Origin: Candidatus Altimarinota bacterium
GTDB lineage: Bacteria > Patescibacteriota > Gracilibacteria > BD1-5 > UBA2023
Assembly (NCBI GenBank): GCA_028713325.1
Contig: JAQTON010000002.1
Location: forward strand, 182,146-246,145
Length of the DNA stretch: 64,000 nt
Direction: 5' to 3'
Numbering within the stretch: position 1 is the stretch's first letter; every line of letters starts with the position of its first letter. The notes beneath the pieces are model-generated. The model saw only the letters and a program-made list of their open reading frames with translations. It ran no database searches and was not told the origin of the DNA. This document shows, piece by piece, positions 53,985 through 63,672 of this stretch. The position numbers and the translations under genes were made by a program.

Positions 53985-54363
53985 GAAAATATATGTATTG
54001 GACAGCAATGTGTTCATCTGAGCTTTTTATGAGGATGATTCTTTGCATGAACTGTCCATCCAACTTTTGAGTGAAATCAAAGACTCTAAAATTATCGTTC
54101 CTTATTGCGTCGTTCAGGAAGTATGTTCCATATTTTCCTATCGTTTTTGAAAACAAAAAGCTGATGATTTTTTACATTTTCTCCTCGAAACCGATAATAT
54201 AGAGCTTATCAACAATGATATTTTGGATGAGCTGAATTTCTATCTGAGTTTTCAGGAGAATCTTTCTTTTACCGATTTATCGCTTATCCTTATCTCTCAG
54301 AAATATTCAGCCGAATTACTAACTTTTGATAAACAATTACTGAAGCTTTACGGTTGAGGATAG
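53971..54363 (+). CDS. PIN-domain ribonuclease toxin (VapC-like)
   Basis: A 130-residue PIN-domain protein. The acidic residues are all visible: YVLDSNVFIGAF (first Asp), YCVVQEVCS (Glu), SFTDLSLILI (Asp) and LLTFDKQLLKL (Asp), which is the VapC pattern. Two in-frame UGAs are used as Gly, at NVFIGAFYE and SYRFGKQK, plus one in the last residues (LYGG). Such toxins cut tRNA or rRNA. It overlaps the small upstream gene. Because the toxin itself contains UGA codons it can only be made in a cell with the glycine code, or after adapting to it. Confidence 0.85.
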
Positions 54364-54406
54364 TTTTTAGTTTCAAACTCTCATCGTTAATAATTGATTT
54401 CTCCTC

Positions 54407-55384
54407 ATGAAATTACTCCTTCTCATTATAACCGTATCTCTCCTCGGATTTTGGTACATAACATCCGTGTTTCCAAATACCGTCGTTACGAAGCAGGATT
54501 TCATCGTGAATCGCGGAGAAACTATCGCGAACCTTCCGAAGAAGCTCTGAATCAATGTAAATCCCACTCTTTTCAAGATATACACGAGATTGGCAATCAA
54601 AAACTTTCCATTTCAGGCGGGAACGTATTCGATAGAAAAAGACACAACGATCAAATGACTCTTCGATCAGGTACTCAAAAATCCTATTTCCAAAGACATT
54701 ACCATCACGCTCCTTCCCGGATGGAATATATGGGATATGGATGCATATCTGACGAAGCAGGGGATTATACAGGCGGGGGATTTTACGAAGAGTGCGGAAA
54801 ATATAACGGATGCCATGAGAAAAGAATTTCCATTTCTCGGGAAAGTAACCACTTTAGAGTGATTCTTAGTGCCAGATACCTACCGAATCAGCCCGGAAGC
54901 ATCGACGAAGATGATCATACAAACACTCCTTAAAGCTTTTAATGACAAAATATACAATGAATTCAATTTTACCTCCGACGCTAAGCTCTATGAGACGCTC
55001 ATTTTTGCTTCCATCGTGGAAAAAGAGGAGAAAAACAGTGCAAATAAACCGATTGTCGCGGGGATTCTCCAAAAACGGTATGCCGAGAGATGGTTCATCG
55101 GTGCGGACGCGACGGTTTGTTACGCATACCGCCTCACGATGAACGATTGCACGCCCGTCTTTATCGGCGAACATATTTATGAGAAAACTCCGTACAACAC
55201 GAGAAATAATCTGAATCTTCCGCCGACGCCGATAGCGAATCCGAGTGTCGATACGATTCGTGCGACTGTCAATTCCGAGCCGAGCAAGTACTATTATTAT
55301 CTCCACGATTCGGACGGAGTGATTCACTATGCGAAAAACGAGGAGGAGCACAACAGGAATCGGGTGTTATATTTGGGGAAATAA
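54407..55384 (+). CDS. mltG: Endolytic murein transglycosylase MltG (YceG)
   Basis: A 325-residue MltG. A single N-terminal membrane anchor (LLLLIITVSLLGFWYITSV) is followed by a LysM-like region (DFIVNRGETIANLPKKL) and the catalytic YceG domain with TLEGFLVPDTYR (UGA-coded Gly in the invariant LEG), LIFASIVEKEE containing the catalytic Glu, TVCYAYR, SPYNTR-like TPYNTRNNLNLPPTPIANPS and YYYYLHDSDG. It cuts nascent glycan strands and sets their length. UGAs at 54548-54550, 54659-54661 and 54860-54862 are read as Gly. Stop UAA. Confidence 0.94.
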
Positions 55385-55418
55385 AAAATCCAGACCGACT
55401 TCGGTATAGATTTTTTAT
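55384..55418. terminator. Bidirectional terminator after mltG
   Basis: AAAAAATC...GATTTTTT with an inner CCG/CGG pair, between two convergent genes; its bases reach the UAA of the minus-strand orphan. Confidence 0.6.
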
Positions 55419-56113
55419 ACACTCATTCTCAAAAGTCATCATCCTCCTGTTAGACATGGTGCTTCGACTGCTGCATAATCAAAAAATATGTAATCATCGC
55501 CAAAATCATATATCCATCGATCGCATTCATAATCTCCCTTAGGCATTGATAAATCAGAAAGACGCCCATTTATTTGAATTCATTCCTTATCTATACAAAG
55601 TTGCCAATAATGACTTCAATTATCTATTGGTCATAGTGCTTCATTTGTCCAATATGCCCCACTCTCCAGTCCATTTTTATGACCCAACAGTTCCAGTAAA
55701 TTATCGGCTCTTTCTATGCCAATTCCAGGAACCTGCCTAATAAGATTCATCCATGTTTCAATATTCACCAAATCACCTTGCGGATATTTAAAGATAAATT
55801 CTCCGGATGGACTACAGAGCATTCCTTCAAAATTAAAAATTCATGACTTATAAGCATTTGTTGCATTGATATCCGATAAACTGATATTTGCATCTCCAAT
55901 GAGGATCGCTTCATTGCTTACTTGAATACCCACTTTCCCATATTTTTTAGACCATTTCAGGAGTAGTTGGAGAATTCTCTCGGATTCAGGATTGGACAAT
56001 CTTAAAAGAGAACCCACCCTATCTTTAGGCTGAGAATTGAGCAAAAGTGGCATCTGTCATAGTTGATTTCCATTGGTTTCAACTGATTGTACTGAATGTT
56101 CACAAGATGACAT
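55415..56113 (-). CDS. Orphan protein, 232 residues, UGA-rich
   Basis: ATG 56111-56113 to UAA 55415-55417 gives 232 residues through seven UGAs. It begins MSSCEHSVQSVETNGNQ, has a charged region (LLRLSNPESERILQLLLKW), the segment IRQVPGIGIERADNLLELLG that recalls a helix-hairpin-helix, and an acidic Tyr/Asp-rich end (YDFGDDYIFFDYAAVEAP). No membrane or signal segment. No family recognised; a DNA-binding or protein-interaction role is only a guess. It lies between mltG and htrA, on the same strand as htrA and downstream of it. Confidence 0.7.
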
Positions 56114-56170
56114 AATTTATTGAGAAATGAATATCTTTCATATATATGGAAAATCCTGACATTGTCAAAT

Positions 56171-57352
56171 TTATCTCTCCTCCAAAATAAGCTTCATTAC
56201 CTCTATCTTTCCGCTTTGCTTCCGCCACACTTTCAGAGTGATTTCATCTCCGGGAATCTTGTCTTTAATGACATCACGAAGAGTTGTTCCATTTTCAAGG
56301 GTAATTCCCATGGCTTCCGTGATAACATCTCCGCTTTCGAGTCCCGCTTTTTCTGCGGGAGAATTCGTGACGATAGCATCGGGAGAATCGACTATGAGGT
56401 CACCGGATGTGATACCGAGATTCATGCTTTTGGCGATATCATGAGTGAGAGAAGTCGTTTGGACACCGACAAATGCTCGTTTTATTGCTCCGTTTTTTTT
56501 GACAGAGTCTATTAAGAATTTTACTTCTTTCTCCGAAAGAGGGATAGCGAATCCGAGTCCGGTCGCGTTGCTTGCGATGGCGGTATTGATTCCTATGACT
56601 TTTCCGTCGAGATTCACGAGCGGTCAACCGGAGTTCCCGGGATTTATAGCGGCATCGGTCTGGATGAGTCCGGTCAAGAGTTCTGTTTCCCGAGTTCCCA
56701 TATCTCCGGCTTCGATGGTGCGTCCGAGAGCGGAAATCACCCCAAAAGTTACGGTATTTTTAAACTCGGCGAGTGCGTTCCCTATGGCGATGAGGAAATC
56801 TCCTACTTCCACTGAACTGGCATTGTCTATAAAACTCACCGGTTCACGATCCGTGAGTTTCTTCCCGTCCACATCGTATGTCTGCATGATGGCGAGATCG
56901 TTTGTCGGATCGAAAGAGAGAACTTTCCCGGTGAATTCTTCTCATCATGCGGTGATGATGGTATAACTCGCAACGGGATCGGAAACCACGTGTTTATTGG
57001 TCAGGACAAGCCCTTCCCTAGTGACGAAAAACCCGGTTCCGCCACCGACTTTTTTTCGCACGGTTCCCGACGGTTCGTAGAAAAATCCGAACGGATCGGT
57101 TCTGTAGGTTTGTATATCTTTGGAAACGATGATGCTGACAACGGAAGGAGAAAGTTTCTTCGCGACCGATTTTACGCTTGCCGAAAGGTTCTTGAGAGAG
57201 GTAGTGTCTATTTTTATATCTTCTTTCTGAAAATTCACCATCGTGGTTTTTTTTCACACAAACCCTATTCCTTGCAGAAATGTCAGAGAAAAGAGCGTGG
57301 TGAAAAAAGCACAGAGAATTGTGAGAACGAAGAGAATGTGAGGATTTTTCAT
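56171..57352 (-). CDS. htrA: HtrA/DegP-family trypsin-like serine protease with PDZ
   Basis: A 393-residue protease with an N-terminal membrane anchor (ILFVLTILCAFFTTLF), a chymotrypsin-fold domain, and one PDZ domain (about residues 290-390). Catalytic residues are in VLTNKHVV (His), DPTNDLAIM (Asp) and AAINPGNSGGPLVN (Ser). The second Gly of GNSGGP is written UGA (56624-56626), direct proof of UGA as glycine, since no functional HtrA could stop there. Other UGAs lie at 56942-56944 and in the anchor (FVGKKTT). It degrades misfolded envelope proteins. Its promoter overlaps a palindrome. Stop UAA. Confidence 0.96.
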
Positions 57353-57372
57353 ATATTTTACGAATAAAGAAA

Positions 57373-57392
57373 ATACTGTGTGTGTACAGTAT
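57373..57392. promoter_or_regulatory. Operator-like palindrome over the htrA -10 box
   Basis: ATACTGT, six bases, ACAGTAT (perfect 7-bp arms). It overlaps the minus-strand TATACT (57393-57388), which pairs with TTTGCA at 57416-57411 (17-base spacer) to make the htrA promoter. A repressor bound here would block htrA. Confidence 0.5.
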
Positions 57393-57428
57393 AAAAAAGA
57401 GCGAATAATATGCAAATCGAAAATAATT

Positions 57429-57456
57429 TGACATTTATGATTTGATATATATATTC
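57429..57456 (+). promoter_or_regulatory. Promoter for the small membrane protein
   Basis: Consensus TTGACA at 57429-57434, 16-base spacer, TATATT. Divergent from the htrA promoter. Confidence 0.6.
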
Positions 57457-57514
57457 CATACATGCTGAATAAGCACAAATATCCAAATAAATTTTCGAGG
57501 AAAAGGAACATCTT

Positions 57515-57841
57515 ATGAAAAGTCTATTGTCGATTCTGCTTAAATACATAGCAATTATTGCCGTCATATTGTCGGTTATATTGTTTGTAGTTGGCGTAAT
57601 CACTCGTGATAATTCCGTTTTTCCCTATGTTGTCTGGGGATTTATCCTGGCTTTCGTCGACTTGATCCTGGTTATCATGGAGAAACAAACGAGAAACAGG
57701 AGATTACAGGAAGAACTGAGGTTACAAAAGAGAAATGAGGCGATAAAGAATATACAAAAAAGAATGTCTGAAAATAAACAGGAGAAAATCCAGGCGACCA
57801 CGGAACTTTCGGATCGTCACGGAGAAAAACAGGGAAGATAA
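57515..57841 (+). CDS. Small two-helix membrane protein with coiled-coil tail
   Basis: A 108-residue protein, preceded by a purine-rich ribosome site (GAGGAAAAGG). It has two hydrophobic segments (YIAIIAVILSVILFVVGVI and VVWGFILAFVDLILVIM) and then a charged coiled-coil-like tail (RRLQEELRLQKRNEAIKNI). No domain family recognised. It could be a small envelope scaffold. It is a single-gene unit with promoter 57429-57456 and terminator 57876-57901. Confidence 0.72.
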   Translation: MKSLLSILLKYIAIIAVILSVILFVVGVITRDNSVFPYVVWGFILAFVDLILVIMEKQTRNRRLQEELRLQKRNEAIKNIQKRMSENKQEKIQATTELSDRHGEKQGR

Positions 57842-57875
57842 ATATAAACAAAAACCAATTTTTTTTAAACCTTTC

Positions 57876-57901
57876 AGTGTGTCTTTTGACACACTTTTTT
57901 T
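57876..57901 (+). terminator. Terminator after the small membrane protein
   Basis: AGTGTGTC/GACACACT with a 4-base loop and T7. Confidence 0.88.
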
Positions 57902-58024
57902 GTTCATTGAAACGATTGGAGAAAATTCGATTTGCTTTTTTCTGATTTTTGAGTATAGAATATTAAATTCTTTTACGTATTTTCACTATTTTTCCGGATA
58001 ATTTTTCATTAACTTCCTGTCCTT

Positions 58025-59674
58025 ATGTCGTCAAAAAAACCAGTTTTTTCTCCTGTTATTGAAGAAATCTCTTCGGTTCCTTGTGAAACAGATCCAGGGA
58101 TTCTCGTTGTGAAATCAAAAGCACAGGAACGAAAAGAACAGCTATTGTCGCTGTCGTGTGAATCTGTGAATCTCTGTCTTCAAGAACAACGCAAGACAGC
58201 CGATCAAGAACCGCGTATTCGGAAATTCCGACAGCTCAATCCCCATACTCAACGAGAGTATATGGAGGAAAAGCCGGCACGACTTTTTTACTATCTTGAG
58301 AGGGCGTTCAGTCTCCCGGAAGACTATTACGAATTGAGCGAGAAAACTTCGCGAAATACGGAAAAAGAGCTTTTGGAATCCCTTGTTCTTCATCCCGAGT
58401 TTTTCACGGACGATTTTCTCGTTCGTCTCGGAGTGTCCGATAAACATGATCTCCATCGTCGAAGTCTTCATAAGAAACTCGAACAGCGAATCGAGGCGAT
58501 ACCTCGTATCAAGGAAGCATTTGCTCACACGGAACATCTTCCGTTCGGAGAACGAGGAAGAACGGCACGAATCGTGAGTTTCAATCAGCCGGAACAACCA
58601 TGGCACGGGAAATATGTACTTTTTCAGGAGCGGACCGGGATGATAGAAGTGGATGGAGTGAAACGAAGGATGGTAAAGGTGATTCCCCATGTATTCCATG
58701 ATATTTTTTCACTTGCACGGAGTCAAGAAAAAGCCATTGATGCGATTTCGAATCGATCGGAAAAGGTGGAATTTTTGAAGGAGAGAATCGACGAACTTCT
58801 CCTGAAATGGTATGATCTTGCGGACGAGGAGAGAAGAAATGAGATTATAAAACTCCGGGAAGAATTGCAGGGAAAACAGACATTCCACGAAATTTCGGCA
58901 CTCCGATGGCGTATAGAAAAAATCGATTTTACCAATACTCACATCAGTACCGGACGACTCATCGGAGCATGGAACGACCTTATGCGATCGCAATCGGAGA
59001 AGATGGGGAAATCCGGAACACTCTTCGAGCAAGTCTGAATGCTTCGGAGTATGATTCGGATGGAGACGAATCGATTTGAAATCGTGTATCAGAAATTTCT
59101 CACCATTTTCCAGTTGTTCAATTCTGCCGATTTGGAAAAGGGTATGGGGTGGGAGCAGGAAGATGAAGATGAAGAAAAGAAGATCGTATTCTCTCCAAAT
59201 ACTCAAAAACAATTAGAAACACTTCCTTCGATATTACGGGAATATATTCAGTTTTACGGGCGACTTCCGTTTGTCGGGAAACCATTTTCCTTCGTCCATA
59301 AGCTTATCGGAGAGGTTCACGCTCTTATCAAGAAATGAAAAATCGATGATAGAGGAAAAATTCGAATAGTATTGTATACCGTTCTGGAGCTTAAACTCCA
59401 GAAAGTTCGAATCGGTTTACATGATATAAAGGATCGTATACGATCAGCACAAAACCGTCCGTTGGATGAAGAAGTGAGGAGGATAAAAGAGGATATTGAA
59501 ACATTTCTTTCCGATTTGAAAACACATCATTCGCTTGCGTCCATTGATAATCTGATCGGTATGCGGTTTGTCGGATATATTATAGCACTGAGAGCTATAA
59601 AATGAGCTCTTGATGAAGGAAATATCGAAGAAGTTCTAAAACAGATAGATAATCTCATTGTTCCTATAACATAA
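58025..59674 (+). CDS. Orphan coiled-coil-rich protein, 549 residues
   Basis: ATG 58025 to UAA 59672-59674, crossing UGAs at 59036, 59336 and 59603, encodes 549 residues. It starts with a disordered head (SSKKPVFSPVIEEISS) and is helical and charged afterwards (for example RSEKVEFLKERIDELLLKW and the LREELQGKQTF segment), with a compact part around GKYVLFQERTGMIEV. No membrane segment. It ends 11 bases before the MacA-like gene, so it is likely co-transcribed with the exporter and could be a cytoplasmic partner or cargo factor. No known family. Confidence 0.72.
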
Positions 59675-59685
59675 ATCTTTTATAT

Positions 59686-61728
59686 ATGTCCATTCTCTCG
59701 GAGATACAATCCCGAAAAAAAAATCGACGAACCGTTGTCATCGTTCTGATTGTCGTTGTTTTCGTATTGTTCTATGCTTTGTACGTCTGGTTTTTTGCTT
59801 CGAAAAAAGAGGGGGATCTTTTATATAAAACGCACATAATCTCGTCGGGGTCAATTGTGGAAACCATTTCCGGGGATGGAAAATCCCTTTATCGGGGGTA
59901 TTATAATCTCTCTCTTCCTCTATCTGGAAAGGTTGCAATCGTACATAAAAAGGACGGAGAAAAAGTAGGAAAGAACGAAGCAATCGTTTCGCTTGACGAT
60001 ACGTATCTGCGAATCAATCTCGAAAAATCCGAGATAGCATTGCAGAACGCTCGGGCAAATCTCATCGCGAAGGAAGCAAGTGCGCCGTCGATAGAGGAAA
60101 TCCGTATCACGGAAGAACAACTCAAGCAAGCGATGCTTGCTCTGGAAAATACGAAACGCCAGACGAATTCCGATACGCTCGTTGCGAAGCAATCGCTTGA
60201 AACCGCTCTCGTAAGTTTTCATTCGGCCGAAAACGATTTGAGTGCAACCGAAAACGATACGAAAATACATCTGCAAAATACTCTTAATTCTGTTGCTATA
60301 GCTGAAAAAGAGCTTCAAAACGCCGAAAACGACCTTCAGCGTGTTATATCGGACGGATCGGGAAGTCTTCATAATCTGCGAGAGAAAGGGTTTATCGCGA
60401 TAGACGCCATGACGAGTATGCTCGCAAAAGATCTGGAAGATATGGACAATCTCCTTGGTGTGACCGACGCAAACCGAAACAAAAACGATGCATTCGAAAC
60501 ATACCTTGGAGCCAAAGATTTCGGTACGAAATCCCGTGCGGAAACAGCTTTTCGTACGGCGAAATCGGCATTCGATGCATTTATGGCGGACTGGAACCGG
60601 ATTCGGGCAAATCCTCCGTATGCAGAAACTATATCTTGGATGGATAGTGTCTATTCGATATCCATGCTCGTATCGAACTCGCTGACAGAGACTCTTGCGA
60701 CACTTCGAAATTCCATCTCTTCGAGCAGCTTCCCTCAAACTTCGATCGATACTTCCATAACTCTATTCGATTCGGAACTTTCTGCACTCAACTCGCAAAA
60801 CAATCTCTTTGTTACGGAAAGACAGGCTATCGCGACAAAGGAAACAAATCTTACTACTGACGAAAAAACCCATCGGGACACAATCAGCGTACTCGCTTCC
60901 CGGCTCGATCTCGCGAAAGGGGAGCTCGAGAAAGCAAAATCGAGTACCTATCTCCTTCTCAGTGCATCTCAGGCTAAATTCGATCTCGCAAAAAAACAGG
61001 TCGAATCGATCGAGCTTCAATACATCACAGTAGTGAAACAAGGGAAAGACAATATTTCCACCGTCTCCAAACAGGTCGACATCGCTCGGGCGTCGCTCGA
61101 TGCGAAGAAAAAACGAACAAGTCAGGAAGAGCTTGCTCCGTACCAGATATCGATTCATACGGCACAAAACGTAGTCAAGGAGGCGAAACAACGACTTCAC
61201 GACTCCATTCTCCGAAGTCCCATCGACGGAATGATTGTAAAAATCGATACTCTTGTCGGAGAGGAAGTGACGATATGAATTCCCTTTGTCTCATTGGTCG
61301 ACACAGAGCACCCTTATGTCGAGTCCGATATGGAGGAAATCGATATCGCGAAAGTTCGGCTTGGACAACCGGTTCGCATCATCTTCGATGCTCTTGATGA
61401 CGTGAGTCTCACTGGCTCGGTGACTTTCATAAGTCCGTCTTCCTTAATCGATGCGAACGGCATCGTGACCTACCGAGTCGATATCGCTTTCGAACCCGGT
61501 ATGACGAATGTTCGCGAGGGCATGAGTGCCACAGTCGAGTACATCGTTCGAGAAGCGAACGATGTACTCGTAGTTCCGACGAATTTTCTCTCCGAGACAG
61601 ACGGAAAATACTCACTCTTCTCTATCGACCGCAATATGAGCATTCCAGTCGAGATTGGAATCTCGGACGGCAAGATGACGGAAGTGAGGAGCGGAATGAA
61701 GATGGGGGAGAAGGTGAGAGAAAAGTAA
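59686..61728 (+). CDS. MacA-like periplasmic/membrane-fusion protein
   Basis: A 680-residue membrane-fusion (HlyD/MacA-type) protein. An N-terminal membrane helix (RTVVIVLIVVVFVLFYALYV) is followed by the first half of the lipoyl-like domain (SGKVAIVHKKDGEKVGKNE), a very long coiled-coil hairpin (about residues 105-500), the second half (LRSPIDGMIVKIDTLVGEEV, with a Gly UGA at 61276-61278 right after) and a beta-barrel domain with VRIIFDALDD and MSATVEYIVREAND. The helical hairpin is much longer than in E. coli MacA. It pairs with the ABC permease and ATPase downstream. Confidence 0.9.
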
Positions 61729-61752
61729 TTATTTTTTTAAAAATTAACAATT

Positions 61753-62415
61753 ATGATAGCACTCGACATAGGAGCTGGAAACACTTCTTTCGGAAAAGAT
61801 TTTCGAAGGTTGAATCCTCAGATAAAAACCGTTATTTGTGCGGATCCGTATATAGAAAAGGATTTTGTAGAATGTCACTCGCTCTCATCATTACCAGGAG
61901 CAATCGTTCGAAATATCGGAGTCGTTCTCTCGAAACTCGAGAGAGTTTTGACACAACCGGAAATCGAGAGAGTGATAGAAACTTCGAGAAAAGGAGTTTT
62001 TAAAGCTATCGCCACATATGTAGATACGGGATTGCCGAATGAATCCGTCGATATCGTCACCCTCAATTCTCCTCACCCACTTTCCACTCCATCTCAGGAT
62101 GATTTCCTTGAATTTCATCGGATTCTGAAAAGATGAGGAATATTCTATTTCGGACACTCGACCGATATCCGACAGGAGTTTGATGAATCTCTCATGACAT
62201 TTGTAGGAAAGTGATCTTATCGATACCGCTGAAATCGAAAGGGAATATTACCGGAATACGGTCTTATTTTTCCTATGAGTCCGGTAATAGAAAGTAATGT
62301 CATAACCCTTCATCTTCGGGAACGCTGACATAGAGAAGGTATCGGGTATATCTACCACTCATCGCCATGATGACCTCGGCTTCATCCGAACTGGAAAGCA
62401 TGGATGAAAAAATAA
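61753..62415 (+). CDS. Methyltransferase-like protein inside the exporter operon
   Basis: A 220-residue protein, ATG 61753 to UAA 62413-62415, with UGAs at 62134 and several later positions read as Gly. The start MIALDIGAGNTSFGKDFRR matches SAM-binding motif I, followed by VICADPYIEKD (acidic loop), SVDIVTLNSPHPLS and a late LKRGGIFYFGHS, the post-II/III pattern of class I methyltransferases. The end is SSPGGPRLHPNWKAWM. No substrate suggested. It lies between MacA-like and MacB-permease-like genes, separated by 24 and 17 bases, so it is probably in the same operon. Confidence 0.68.
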
Positions 62416-62432
62416 CAATAATTTCTTTTTCT

Positions 62433-63620
62433 ATGTCCCTCTCCATTCTCCTCCTCGCCTTCAAATCCCTTCGATCGAACAAGCTTCGGAGCGTTTTGTC
62501 GGTGCTCGGAATCGTGATAGGGACTTTCACGATCGTGTTCGTGAATGCGATTTCTGGCGGGGTGGACAGTTTTATCAAGAATCAGCTCTCGTTCCTTAAT
62601 GCCACTTCTATTTTCGTCGAACCGTCGAGTACTTCTTTTGCTTCCTCGCGACTAAAGGAGGAGGATCTCGACGATGTGATACCGAAGACAAAGTATGTCT
62701 CGGTCGGATCGGTTCTCTCTATGGGACGGGCGAATGTGAGTGCGGAAGGGGAGACCGAAGCATATATGCTCGTCGGAACGAACGAAAATTTCCTGGAAGT
62801 CATGAACTTTACCATGTCGCTCGGGCGATATTTTACTAAAAGTGAGGTGGCCGCTTCCGATAAAGTCGTCATCGTCGGGAAGGATATCGCGAAGAAGTTT
62901 TTCGATCGGGAGGATGTCATCGGGGAATCCATCACGATCGGGAAGAAGAAATTCCGTATCGTCGGGGTTTTGGGGGATGCACCATCCATATCGGGAATGT
63001 CATTCAATGAAATCGTTTACATTCCGTACACTACCTCCAAACGATTCATCGTAGGTGCGAGCGGTAACACTCATGCTCTTGTATTCGTCGCAAAGGATGC
63101 GGAATCGGTCACGCTTGCCGCCGAAGAGATTCGAACCATTCTCCGCAAGCTCCATAATATCCGCGAAGGGGAGGTGGACGATTTCAATGTCTTCGAACAA
63201 AAAGCAATGGTGAATGCGATTAATCTCATCACGCAGGCACTCACATTTCTCCTCATTGGGATAGCCGTGCTTATCCTCATCGTTTCCGGAGTCGGAATTA
63301 TGAATATCATGTATGCCTCGGTTGCGGAGCGAACTCAGGACATCGGGGTTATGCGTGCGGTCGGTGCAAGACAGAAGGATATCGTTTTTCAGTTTCTCGC
63401 CGAATCTGTTATTCTTGCAATCTTCGGGGCATTGGTTGGGATTCTTCTCTCCGAATCCTGTATCTTCCTGTTGAATCGGCTCAACCTTGGTTTCCAGCTC
63501 GTGCGGGGGAATTTCGGAGATATCTTCGCCCTCGGTTTCACGGGAACGCTCGCGGTATTCTTCGGAATCTATCCCGCGATTCGGGCGTCCCGGTTGGATC
63601 CTGTGGAGGCATTGAAATAG
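62433..63620 (+). CDS. MacB/FtsX-type ABC transporter permease
   Basis: A 395-residue permease. An N-terminal helix (LRSNKLRSVLSVLGIVIGTFTI) is followed by a large periplasmic MacB-PCD domain (YMLVGTNENFLEV, IVGKDIAKKFF) and three C-terminal helices with the FtsX signature (LLIGIAVLILIVSGVGIMNI, ERTQDIGVMRAVGARQKDI, FFGIYPAIRASRLDPVEALK). This is the MacB permease without a fused ATPase. ATG 62433 (MSLSILLLAFKSL) is preferred to in-frame ATG 62367. It is followed 52 bases later by the separate ATPase gene. The exporter type handles peptides, macrolides or lipoproteins. Confidence 0.93.
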   Translation: MSLSILLLAFKSLRSNKLRSVLSVLGIVIGTFTIVFVNAISGGVDSFIKNQLSFLNATSIFVEPSSTSFASSRLKEEDLDDVIPKTKYVSVGSVLSMGRANVSAEGETEAYMLVGTNENFLEVMNFTMSLGRYFTKSEVAASDKVVIVGKDIAKKFFDREDVIGESITIGKKKFRIVGVLGDAPSISGMSFNEIVYIPYTTSKRFIVGASGNTHALVFVAKDAESVTLAAEEIRTILRKLHNIREGEVDDFNVFEQKAMVNAINLITQALTFLLIGIAVLILIVSGVGIMNIMYASVAERTQDIGVMRAVGARQKDIVFQFLAESVILAIFGALVGILLSESCIFLLNRLNLGFQLVRGNFGDIFALGFTGTLAVFFGIYPAIRASRLDPVEALK

Positions 63621-63672
63621 AAGCCTCTGAAAAACTCGATCTTTGCATTCAAAATCTTTTATAATTATCACT

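Noticed and set aside
57373..57392. LexA (SOS) box at the htrA promoter
   Set aside because: The half-sites CTGT/ACAG are separated by six bases rather than the eight of the E. coli-type box, and htrA is not an SOS gene; kept only as an unassigned palindrome.
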